Shown here: one piece after another, positions 11,901 to 21,150 of the stretch
Layout: each line of letters starts with the position of its first letter
How positions within the stretch are numbered: position 1 is the first letter of the stretch
Assembly (NCBI RefSeq): GCF_000005505.3
Contig: NC_016133.3
Span: 53,781,237-53,845,236, forward strand
Direction of reading: 5' to 3'
Source: Brachypodium distachyon
Taxonomy: Eukaryota; Streptophyta; Magnoliopsida; Poales; Poaceae
DNA length: 64,000 bases
Program-made: the position numbers and the translations under genes
Notes under the pieces: model-generated
Told to the model about the DNA's origin: nothing
Databases searched by the model: none
The model's input: the letters and a program-made list of their open reading frames with translations, nothing else

Positions 11901-12451
11901 AAGAGAACCAGGAGAGGCACCTAAGGGAAGTAAGATGTCAAAGGTTGGCACAAAAATCACTTGTAGCCTGTGCCATAGACAGGGCCACAACATGAAGAGC
12001 TCCAAGAACAACCCTAATGTCAACCATAATGTCAATGCTCATATAGTGAAGCAATCAGCAAAGAAGAGAAAAGCTGACAAGGCTTCTTTTGAAGCTGAAA
12101 ATGCTAAAAAAGCTAGCAAAGGAAAGGTATGCATTTTATTTACAGTACTAACATAAGTTGAATTATTAGGATCCTGCACCCCAACCTACACCAAGGAACA
12201 AGAAAGAATATATACTCAAGAACTTGGAAGGAGTAGCTACAAGGAAACAAACTGCACTAAGGATTGGGGGAGCACCAAGCAAAAGGAAAGAAACTTCTTG
12301 CAACATTGGAGGAAGCCAGAGTTCACGGACAAGCTCCCAGCCAACCAAAATGACAAGGTTGCAACCTTCTCATTGTGTTTTCAACCTGGCAGCTTTTAAG
12401 GCTGCCAAAATGGCAAAAAATGTTAATGAAGGCTCTTCATCTGGGAAGTGA
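8927..12451 (+). pseudogene. MuDR-type transposase with frameshifts
   Basis: In order along the strand: an N-terminal acidic MuDR domain from the ATG at 8927; an acidic linker; a FRSKEHMKKAL plant MuDR DNA-binding-type domain (about 10240-10450); the MULE transposase core; a SWIM zinc finger with CTCRYWQLSGLPCCHA (about 11650-11705); a decayed zinc knuckle CSLCHRQGHNMKSS (about 11965); and a basic tail ending at 12451. Candidate catalytic acids are Asp at 10823 (GLDGCF), Asp at 11018 (SDQQK) and Glu at 11388 (CESFN). Two introns fit: 11030-11124, and 12127-12169, which at 43 nt is unusually short. The frame is broken at about 9985-10012 and 10087-10096 (mutually compensating), at 11266 (TAA) and at about 11430. 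The source enzyme would cut and paste MULE ends; this copy cannot make it. Confidence 0.88.
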
Positions 12452-12811
12452 TCCATGTAATAGGAATAGTTGCATCTGGAATGTTGTGAAACTTGAAAGT
12501 CTTTTGGAAGTGTCTATGTAATGCACTGTGGTCCTGTTCTGGAATTAGTAATTGTTCTGAAATGAGGACAACATGTTATCTGTCACTGTGGTTTTGGTTA
12601 TGTTCTGAAATTAGTAATTGTTTTCCTTCAGTTCTGAAATAAAGACAACATGCCAAATTTCTGTTCTCATTCTCATGCGAAACAACAACATTCAAGAATC
12701 TGATCTTATTAGCACTGCCCACATAATATAATCTACTTACGAAGCACTGCCCACATTCCAGTGGATTTTCCATATCAATCACTGCCCACATAACACAAAC
12801 TAAGACACAAA

Positions 12812-13272
12812 CTAGGAAAAAAAAATGAAGATCTTCAGACTTCGCATCTCATTCCTTGTTCTCTTGGCATTCTGTAGTGAAACCACCTTCTTCTCCTCTT
12901 CATCCAGCTTCTGTTTTGTCTGAAGAAGCTGCATTTCAACATCTCCAAGTTCAGACTTCAGCATTTCATTTTCCTTCTTCGATTTGACACAGCAGTCACG
13001 AAGATCTCCAATTAAATCTCTCAAGAATGATGGAGCTGCTGGGTCATGCCATAGAAAAAATCTGCATCTGCTAGAAACCTGAAATACCCACAAAGGAAAT
13101 TTTCAAATGACGAAAACTGTAAATTTTCAGAGACAGAGAGCGCGACCACTGCAAAACTTACCCGGCGTAAGGGGCATGTGTGGTACCTCCTCCCTGGGTT
13201 CTTCAGGCTCCACGAAATCCAACGTGGTGACTTCATCCCACAGTCGCATAGCACCGCCGGCGAGTATTCCAT
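12812..13272 (-). CDS. GRF-type zinc finger protein of the MULE, 125 aa, two exons
   Basis: Minus-strand exons 13162-13272 and 12812-13078 are joined by an 83-nt intron (donor CGG/GTAAG, acceptor TATTTCAG). The spliced frame stays open and encodes 125 residues. Residues 9-33 hold the GRF zinc finger: CDCG at 9-12, SPRWISWSLKNPGRRYHTC at 15-33, then RCRFFLWHDP across the splice. The C-terminal two thirds (LRDLIGDLRD, then ELGDVEMQLLQTKQKLDEEE) is a predicted coiled coil. GRF fingers bind nucleic acid, and small GRF plus coiled-coil proteins are common passengers of grass transposons. The ATG at 13272 is the first Met after an upstream in-frame stop. The gene converges on the transposase gene, ending about 360 bases from its stop. 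It could have been acquired from the host; its role in transposition is unknown. Confidence 0.7.
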
Positions 13273-13496
13273 TGGCTTCTCGCGGTACGGGATGGGCGAC
13301 GACAACGGGGGAAACGACGACCTCGAACCACCGGAACTGCCTCGCGAAGCACCATACCACCTCGTCGATCAGCCGGAACTGCGATCCATCGGGATGGGAT
13401 TGCCGCGGCCGAGGATTGGGGCCTCTCGATTTCTAGGGTTAGCACGAGGGCGGATTTGGGGATTTCGGGAGCTACGGTAAGAAGACGGGCCGATTT

Positions 13497-13697
13497 AACC
13501 GATTTGGCCACGTCGGCGAGTCCAAAAAGCCTAATCAGCCCCTAAACCGCCCTAAATGTGCCACGTAGGCTCTAAAACCACTTAGGAGCAGATTTAAATG
13601 GTATTACGAAATTCAGGGGTCTAAATAACCGGTTTTGGACTTCAGGGGGTTATGCGGCCGGAGCGTGACATTTGAGGGTGAAATGTGGACTTCTTTC
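13497..13697 (-). repeat. Right terminal inverted repeat of the MULE
   Basis: Reverse complement of 8461-8662, ending in GGACTTCTTTC immediately before the 9-bp TSD copy at 13698-13706. Confidence 0.9.
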
Positions 13698-13900
13698 TTT
13701 AAAAAAACACAAGCGAAAATGCCAAGCCCAACCTGGCCCAGAACAATAAAACAATGTACTTTTGAACTCTAAAATACTAATTTATTAATTTCAAAGTATA
13801 AGTGTTTTGAGCTTTTCTCGAGTTTTCAAGCCCGGCTTCGAGCAGAAAGCTAGAGCCTGGCTTGAATATCTAGCTTTTCGGTCAGGGCGTCGCGACTGGC

Positions 13901-14706
13901 TTTTTTTTTAGAATAACCTGCAACTTTATTCAAACTAGAGAACCATTAGAGGTACAATGGTTTGGATCGACTCTAGAAACTACAAGGTAACTCCTATAAT
14001 TAAGAATTACAATGAAATCTCTCAAAGACATTTTCTCCGTGATTTCATACTTTGCAACATAAAATTCTGCTGAGGCTTCAATATAAAGACTGCAACCAGA
14101 CTGTAGCAGCAACATCGTTACTCCTATCCCTGGACGAACTTGACTACCTTCAAAGGTTTCGAAAATCCCCCTTGAGTCGCTCATCCAAAAAGATGAGAAG
14201 CCATGAGCGTTGAACGTACTTGGGCCGGAGATAATCCCCTAAACGTGCAGGTCGTCGAACCGCAAGATCTTCATTAGAACGCCAGAGAAGTAGTCCAAAA
14301 TTACAAAAGATAAAACCAAATAAAAGCACCATGACATACTAACAAAAACTCAACATATACGTATAAACGGATCTGCGAGTACACAAACCCAAGATCCACA
14401 AGATCGGGTACACTAAACTCACGGGGATTAAAAATATCTGGCTCCGCAGCAACACCCGTTGAGGCACCACCACAGCAGAGGAAGAACTAGAGTACCTTTA
14501 TTTGCGACGGCATCGCAATCTCCACCATTGCGTCGCCGATCGGAAGCAAACAATTGAAATATGCAAACACTTTTGAATAATCTTAGGAGGAACCGAGGTT
14601 CCCCCCACCTCCCAGCGCCAAGACGGCGGCCGGAGGTGAGGGGAACGCTAAATCTTCAATGGTGACGGCTAGGACAGAGTGGAAAACCTAGAAACAGGAT
14701 TGAGAC
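13901..14706 (-). mobile_element. Poly(A)-tailed retroposon, minus strand, 806 bp
   Basis: A T-run starts at 13901. The insert is flanked by direct repeats of 19 bp with one mismatch (13882-13900 and 14707-14725, core GTCGCGACTGGC). A long TSD plus a poly(A) tail next to one copy is the signature of L1-type target-primed retroposition. I cannot see reverse transcriptase or another coding domain, so it is either a 5'-truncated LINE, a SINE-like element or a retrocopied RNA. Its 5' part is GC-rich (ccggcggccgtcttgg-type) and its 3' part AT-rich, like an mRNA. Confidence 0.75.
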
Positions 14707-14725
14707 TCAGGGTGTCGCGACTGGC

Positions 14726-15142
14726 TACCCATGCCCATGCGTACTCAGCACCGTGGTCCATGGGCCATGGCGCTAAGGTAGCTAGATAAACACTCTGCGT
14801 CAGTGACGTTGACCACCTCTAGCTGATTTTGCTAAGGTTCGGCCCGTAAAGATGTTGCAAACTCAACGTGTTGGTTTGGCAAGAGACTACTTCTATTGAC
14901 TGCGACAAGATACTCGGTTTGAATCTGGACATCGACTAAATTTTGTTCATTTTCTTTTTACAACAGAATTAAAAAGAAAAATTCTTCCCAATCAATATTT
15001 AGAATTTAATTTTTTTCGTAATATCCATAACATGCCATCTTGATAGGTTATGCCATCAGAGAAAAACACGCCCCCAACAATTTGATGAGTTGATGGGTGG
15101 AGTACAATATTTGAAGTAATGAATTGATAGCTGTTGGTATAA
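14726..15142. other. Short intergenic stretch, nothing recognised
   Basis: AT-rich DNA without terminal repeats or coding signatures. Confidence 0.4.
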
Positions 15143-16337
15143 CTAGCATGGTGGCCCGCGCGAAATGCGCGTGCTAGACCTGATGATTGTTGTTGTATTT
15201 TTATTGTACGTGTGTTGATGACTTTTTCACTTCGTACCTCTTTTGATTTCATGCCATACTGATATACTCCTTCTTGTCGGATTTATAAGGCCCGCACGGG
15301 GTTTTATAAGGGACTATGGCGAAACATTAGTTGGTAATACGACGTTATTGCGACCCAACAGAAATATCGTTGTATTCGTGTTGGAAAACTCAATCAATAG
15401 TATAACATTTATATACCTACACTTTTTGTATAATTGTTCATCAAAGTTTGGCACAAATTCAATGCAGGTCTTATAAATCTGGATGGAGGAAATATAATTC
15501 ACTGATATTGGATTTTGTCTGATACGTATCTATTCATCGTATTTTTAAATTCTAAAATCGAAGACATAAGATTTGTATACCTAAGGGCTTCCACGCCTTC
15601 CAAAAGTCAAATTTGCCACATAGGTCTAATTTAGCATTGATGCTAAATTTAAGTTTTCCTACAGTCCAGACGATGCCAAACTTGCATGTAGATGGAACCC
15701 ACAAAAAATGAATTAATTGCTCATTTCCCTTATCTCTTCTTCTTCTCCAACCTCAGTTTCCCATCAAATACTCGGACCCCAACTCCGCCAGCGCCCCACT
15801 GCACCTCCTCCGCTCTTGTCTCGGTCTGCACCTCCTTCGCTCCTCCGCCACACGCCCTATGCACCACCTCCACCCCTCATGCGCACGTCCTGCACCGCCT
15901 CCACTAGTGCCCCTACGCCGCACTCGCCCAACAACACCTCCGCCCCTCTGCGTGCACCCATGCCTGCCTCCCCCTGTGCCTAGCGCCACTTCATGTGAAG
16001 GTTTTAAGGGATATAGTTCCGTACTTAAGTTGTGAGATCCCTCCAGTGAACCTCTCATTCCCAAAATCCCCTAGGTGGCAAGGCCACGGCCGCCACATTA
16101 CTCCCACACTTGTCTGTCGCTCCGTTGGTGCTCGGCTTGGCGCGCCTCCCTCCACTACTTCCAGCTGTTAGTTTGGAATCAATGTTTCGTTTTAGAGGAT
16201 CAACCAAATGTAACATCAAAAGAATAATTTGTAGGACTCCAAGATCTCATATCTAACAGGCTGGAAATATTTAGGGTGATGTGGATCAACATGGAGGCTC
16301 CCCCGGTACCCCTCATATTGCTTTTGAGACGAGTAGA
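15143..16337 (-). mobile_element. Helitron-like element, minus strand, ~1.2 kb
   Basis: On the minus strand the 3' end reads hairpin-then-CTAG: CTAG at 15143-15146 preceded by a 5-bp stem hairpin (CGCGC/GCGCG, 15157-15171). The proposed 5' end TCTACTCGTCTCAAAAGCAA lies at 16337. Both ends sit between host A and T, as Helitron insertions require. No Rep/helicase gene is present, so it would be non-autonomous. The family call rests on terminal structure only. Confidence 0.5.
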
Positions 16338-16373
16338 TCTCATATCTAATGGCTGGAAATAATTGGGGTGACC
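16241..16373 (+). repeat. Local duplication at the Helitron-like end
   Basis: The phrase AGATCTCATATCTAAnnGGCTGGAAATA occurs at 16241 and again at 16334, about 93 bp apart. The first copy continues into GATGTGGATCAACATGG, a block that recurs at about 21198, 21629 and 22319. Confidence 0.6.
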
Positions 16374-17478
16374 CACGCAATCAGACTTGTATAATGAAAT
16401 ATTTGATTTATTTTATATATTTTACTTAACCAAAATATGTATAGCCTTTTTATTTGTTTTTCATGAAGACAAATCTTATGAACTGATAAAATGGAATATT
16501 CTGCATCATTAGATTGATTCAATAACACATTATATTGTAGATTAGGTTGTCATTATATTTTTTTAGCAACATATTTGTATTTATTAACATTATCTATAAT
16601 ATAAAAGCACCGAGATTGAATAAGGAACTTATGTGTTTGCTACATTTTACTTTGTGCGATATTAATTACTTTATATAATTTTTAAAATTTCTTTTATACA
16701 TCGATCACAAACTTATATATTCTTAATATTGAATTATCATTTTGGACGGATGATGCGGCAAGCATTCCTTGTGAGCGAGCGAGGCAGCATCTGACGGCAG
16801 CTAATAGAGCGTTGTGGCGACCGTGGATCACGGCAGCAGCGAAAGATGGCAACTCGACGACGACGGATCACGGCAGCAGCGAAAGATGGCGGTGGGGCGG
16901 CTGATCACAACATCGACGGTGCGGCCGGGCGGTGCTCTGAGTGCGCGTGTGCAAGTTGCAAGGCCGCCATGCTGCGATGCTGCAAGCACTTGCAAGGGCC
17001 GCCCGCGCGGAGATGAAGATTAGACCACTAATTACCACCGAACTCTTAGATGGCACTACATTAAATCGCTAATTACCACCGAATGTAAAATATCCAGTTA
17101 ACAATGGTAGGACACCAAAAGTGCGTAAGACTTTGATGTGGTATTAAATTTTTTTGAACTCGATGAATTGCTACAACGCAAGCTTGTTCACGCATATCCG
17201 TAGACAATTTTCATCATGGACGTGACTCGACGATTCCCTTCCAAAGCTTGGCTACCTCGTCAACAGCGAAGGCATGCAGCGGATGCTCCGGCAGCGAGCG
17301 TGGCGACTCCAGCGAAGGCACGCAACGCGGACTTTATGGAAAAGAAACGTGACATGTAAGAGTTCATATAGGTTAAAAAAGATGCGTCCGTCATCTGGTT
17401 GCTTCGCGTTAGCAAATTTACGTGGCACTTATATTTAACGGACTAATTGAAAGCAAATTTATGTGTCACGTAGTTCTA
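16338..17478. other. Intergenic DNA with a 40-bp period duplication
   Basis: No gene recognised. A 26-bp block beginning GGATCACGGCAGCAGCGAAA occurs at 16825 and 16865. At 16593 a TCTATAATATAAAAGCACC sequence resembles a plus-strand Helitron 5' end, but I found no matching 3' end before the CACTA element. Confidence 0.4.
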
Positions 17479-17514
17479 ACACACTACACGATGGACCAAA
17501 CCAAAGGGCACATT

Positions 17515-17830
17515 ATCTGCCGGCAAAGATCACAAAAGTGGGCTGAAAAACTGCGGGCAAAGAGTTTTTCCCGGCAGTCTTGCTGGCCCCCTATAACGCT
17601 GCCGGCAAAAGTCTTTGGCCGCAGTTCTGTTTTTGCCGGCAGTTCAACTGCCCTGCTAGCCGTATTTTTGCCGGCAGTCCAGTTATTTTCCCGACAGATA
17701 GATTAACCTACCGGCAAATTGTTTTCCTGGCAGTTTGGTGTATTCCCGGCGGTTTGGTTTATTCCTGGCAGTTAACCTGTTGTCAAAACAAATACTTTTC
17801 CCGGCAGTTGCTTCATTTGCCGGCAGGTAG
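17515..17830. repeat. Left subterminal repeat array of the CACTA element
   Basis: More than a dozen variants of TGCCGGCA, CCCGGCAGT and TTTCCCGGCAGTT lie within about 300 bp of the left terminus. Such arrays are the presumed binding sites of the CACTA transposase complex. Confidence 0.85.
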
Positions 17831-18169
17831 TCCGCTGGCTATTCCTGTCTTCCCCGACAGATACACTGTCTTTGATTTTCATTTCACAATGATTTTTTTT
17901 AACAAATCTACACATTCACACAATTACACTTGGTTTTCAGCTGCAAGTTCCAAACTTTCCATTTAAAAGTAAACCATGATATGTAAGGCACAAATATAAT
18001 TCAACACTTCATACATATGTGTCAATAACAAGATCACTTCTGGAGGAACACAATACTTTATCCAGCAGTGAACGGGAGCATAAATATGCTTCTAAAACAG
18101 AAACTTCATACAAAAGTTAACAACAATGCTATCCATCAAGCATTAACATAGAAATGAAAATCAATAGTT

Positions 18170-19143
18170 CTAGATGGCACCAACCTGGACTGCAGAAGAA
18201 TTTGTGCAGCGTATCAGCCTGAAAGAAAGTGTTGTACAATAAATAATCAATATGTATATTGTCAGTTTTCTAGTTCTTAAAAAAAAGTCACATATTTTTT
18301 TTACATATGTGAAAATTTTAGATGTAATAAGAGGAGATGCATGTGTGAATTTGCTTTCACAGGTGAACATGGCACTCTACTATAAGACATTAACAAGGCC
18401 AGCAAGACTACATGTATATAGCATTCTCAAAAGTCATCTTCAGAACACCATGACACAAACTTGCAAGCACAAATAAGAATGGCAATAAGAAAACCATGAT
18501 ATAATAAAAATAAGAGGAAGATGCAGTGCGTAACAAAAATGTTCTGCTAGAGTAACTATCAACTGACAAGGCACAGATATACCAAGAAATCAGACTCCCA
18601 TTGTAGTAGTTTTTGGTAATACCTATTGGGATTTAATTCAGCCTGCTTGTTGCCATGAGATTGGCCTTTATCATCCCCCTCCACTTGCATTTACAAAAGT
18701 AAAGAGTAGTCAGAACCTTGAGATAATGTACTGGTTGTAGCAAAGAAGTGTTCATAGCAAACAAAACACATAGAGGAAAAGTTAAAAGAGATACTAGAGA
18801 AGGAGCACCCTCATCTCCCTACATGGCAAACTATCCAGTAGATTTTCATTTGATAAAGATCAGCAACAATGCACGTACATCGCCTACTTGCCTTTGAGCT
18901 GAGCCGCAGTAACGAGAAGCCTCAGCACCGGCTCTAGCACCTACTAGGAGAGAAGGTTTAGCAAATAACACTACTGAGCTACATACAGTAGCAGCAAACT
19001 ATCCAATCCATCGCCATGGCATAGCAACCAAAACCAGATCTTGGGCAAGAGGAGAAGAAGCTACAAACCTTAGATACTCCCAAGAAAATGTATTGAAGTT
19101 CAATCCACTTGTGGAAGTGAGGCAGTGAGGCTGAATTCGCCAT
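18170..19143 (-). CDS. Putative spliced ORF (about 77 aa) inside the CACTA element
   Basis: On the minus strand four splice-bounded segments can be joined: 19069-19143 (from the ATG; the full exon begins at 19158), 18892-18940, 18623-18683 and the last from 18218 to a stop at 18170. Acceptors are ATATATGTAG, TCCTAGTAG, AAATGCAAG and TTTCTTTCAG. Donors are AAG/GTTTG, AAG/GCAAGT (a GC donor) and TAG/GTATT. The frame stays open across all three junctions, giving MANSASLPHFHKWIELQYIF..., then VLEPVLRLLVTAAQLK, then EGDDKGQSHGNKQAELNPN, then RLIRCTNSSAVQVGAI. I recognise no domain. An upstream 39-nt exon-like block (20146-20184) and a Pro-rich frame (20527-20769) may be earlier exons. It may be a captured host gene fragment or a remnant of the autonomous element. 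The joined frame is short, so chance cannot be excluded. Confidence 0.35.
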
Positions 19144-20526
19144 GGACTTCTGTTCCACCTACATATATGAGTTATAAGAAATAATTCTTGAAAGAATTAT
19201 ACAGTCAAGTAGTTTCAGTTCACAGCTAGATCAATTTTAGTGTGATTCATTCCTTGTGCGCATGGTCTGCACTTCCACAACACCATTTGATAGAGCAAAG
19301 ATAACACTCTGAAATGTGATGGATTACCATATAGTTTCAGTTTCACTCTCTTATCTAGGTATTGGTTCGGTTCATTTTCATTGGCTGAAAACTAAAGCAC
19401 CTAGAAGTGTGTGTTTAACTATTGGTTTTGATGGCTCTCTCGAATGTAAATTGTCTCCATGAGGATAGCTTCACCTATACATACCTAGACATAGCTTCCC
19501 TATTAATCACCTACAGACAAACTAGTTTCCAGCTAAGTAATATATTGTCCACTGAAAACAGGGTGCAACCTGGGACCCTAAAAATATTTATTTCATGGCA
19601 GGGTTAGTTTACATGGATCCACCTGTTTTAACCAAAAAGTTGGCCAATTGATTGAAAAATTGTACTGATTTATAAACTGAAGATACCAGCAGATTTTCTT
19701 GAACCTGATAGCATACAAACAATGGGTTGGGCAAAAATACCATTGCTGAACTGAAAGACAAAAGCTCAGCAGCTTCTACTCAGCAAATGATTGACAACCT
19801 AGACATGTAGGACTGCTTAACAATTTCAGTGTAGCTCTCAGTTATCTGTACACATTATTTAGGCAATCATCGAGCAATCTCTCGGTACTACCACTTCACC
19901 TTTAACCCCCATCAACCTTCATTCCCCTTTTAACACTCTCTTACATGTATGAGCAGGATAGCATGTTAACTCAGAAATTCTCCCTTAAGCATATAAATCG
20001 AACCAGAACACAAAGAAAACGAAACCCTGAAACCCAATACAAATTAACTTTGTACAAGTTGCAGAACTCGTTGATTTGTTCTACTACTATCACACAGAAG
20101 TGGACACATTAATTCATGACAGGGAGGAGAAGAATCTAGGGTTACCTTGGAATAAGTGATAGATCGACACTTATCGCTCAGTAGCTACAGGAAAAAATAC
20201 ATAAAAGTTTAGAACACGAGAATCACAACTTTGGGGATCGGAAGAAACAAAAAGCGATCGGCAGATCTAGGAGGAAAAGAGCAATAGCAGTAGGTACAGA
20301 GCACACCTAGCGGTAGCCTTGCACAGTGAAAGGCGCGGTAGGTAGAGGGCGCTGTGAAAGGGAGCGAGTGGTGGACGAGATTGACATCGGTGGAAGAGTT
20401 TGGCATGGCGGCGAGATGGCAAAGAGAAAGCGGCGGCGGCATGGTGCAGTGGCAGACGATTTTAGGAGTTGGTGGTAGATCGAGGGCGTTGGCGGCGGCC
20501 ACGGATCTACGAAGTCGTGGTCCGGG

Positions 20527-20769
20527 TTACAGCTGCACGAGGGCGGAGGGTCGAGGCAGCGGTGACGAGGGTCGAGCTTCAGGCTGGCCTTGGGCTAAGG
20601 GCGGCGGTGGTAATGGTGGAGCTTCGGGTCGGGCAGCCGCGACGAGGGCGGAGCTTACCGACAGTGGAGATGACGGAGCTTTGGCCTGGCCTTGTGCTAG
20701 GGCTGGGCGAAGATTAGGATGGAGTACGGGCGGCGGTATCGGCGAAGCTTCGGGTGGCGGCGGGGTCAT
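20527..20769 (-). CDS. Pro/Ala-rich short ORF, 80 aa, in the CACTA interior
   Basis: An ATG at 20769 opens a GC-rich frame starting MTPPPPEASPIPPP and ending PRPSALVQL. It lies near the 5' end of the proposed minus-strand CACTA transcript. Composition is low complexity and no motif is visible, so it may be the first coding exon of that transcript or simply GC-rich leader sequence. Confidence 0.25.
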   Translation of the reverse strand: MTPPPPEASPIPPPVLHPNLRPALAQGQAKAPSSPLSVSSALVAAARPEAPPLPPPPLAQGQPEARPSSPLPRPSALVQL

Positions 20770-20924
20770 GGCGGCGGCGACGCTTGGCTGCTTGGGTCTC
20801 TACTGGCTGAAACCCTACGGTGGGTGAAGGGGAATCGCGTGGGGAGTGAGATGCGGGTTTGGTATATAGGATAAAGAAGTTGCGCAAATTGACTTGGTCC
20901 TACCTGTCATCCCAGTTGTGCCAG

Positions 20925-21125
20925 CAGAAAAACTGCCTCCAATGGGTTGAGCCGGCAGTTTGTCTGTCGCTAAAGATTGCGAGCTTTGCCGGCAGTTTAT
21001 CTGCCATGCTTTTTATAATTTTCTCGGCAGCTAAGGTGCCTCCAAATAGATTTGTCGGCAATTAAGTTTTCCTGGCAGTTGCATTGCCACCTCAAGTGGA
21101 TTTTCCCCGGCAGTTAATTGCCCCC
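20925..21125. repeat. Right subterminal repeat array of the CACTA element
   Basis: Variants of GCCGGCAGTTT, CTCGGCAG and CCCGGCAGTT cluster just inside the right terminus and mirror the left array. Confidence 0.8.
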
Positions 21126-21150
21126 ATGATTGGTCCATCGTGTAGTGACA

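Larger units (their letters stand above)
8461..13697 (+). mobile_element. Mutator-like (MULE/MuDR) transposon, 5.24 kb, complete ends
   Basis: Long TIRs (8461-8662 and 13497-13697) bound the element. A perfect 9-bp duplication TTTAAAAAA lies directly outside (8452-8460 and 13698-13706), as expected for Mutator. Inside are a plus-strand MuDR-type transposase gene, now frame-broken, and a convergent minus-strand GRF zinc-finger gene. This two-gene convergent architecture recalls maize MuDR, where mudrA and mudrB are convergent. The intact TSD and nearly equal TIR lengths suggest a fairly recent insertion, yet the transposase has several indels, so the copy was probably mobilised in trans or decayed after landing. 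Confidence 0.93.
17482..21147. mobile_element. Non-autonomous CACTA (En/Spm) transposon, 3.67 kb
   Basis: The left end CACTACACGATGGACCAA (17482) is perfectly mirrored at the right end (complement ending at 21147). A 3-bp duplication ACA flanks both sides (17479-17481 and 21148-21150). Both subterminal regions are packed with variants of GCCGGCAG in both orientations, as expected for CACTA transposase-binding repeats. No recognisable TNP2-like transposase frame lies between, so the element must depend on an autonomous relative. The interior holds a putative minus-strand spliced transcript. Confidence 0.95.
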
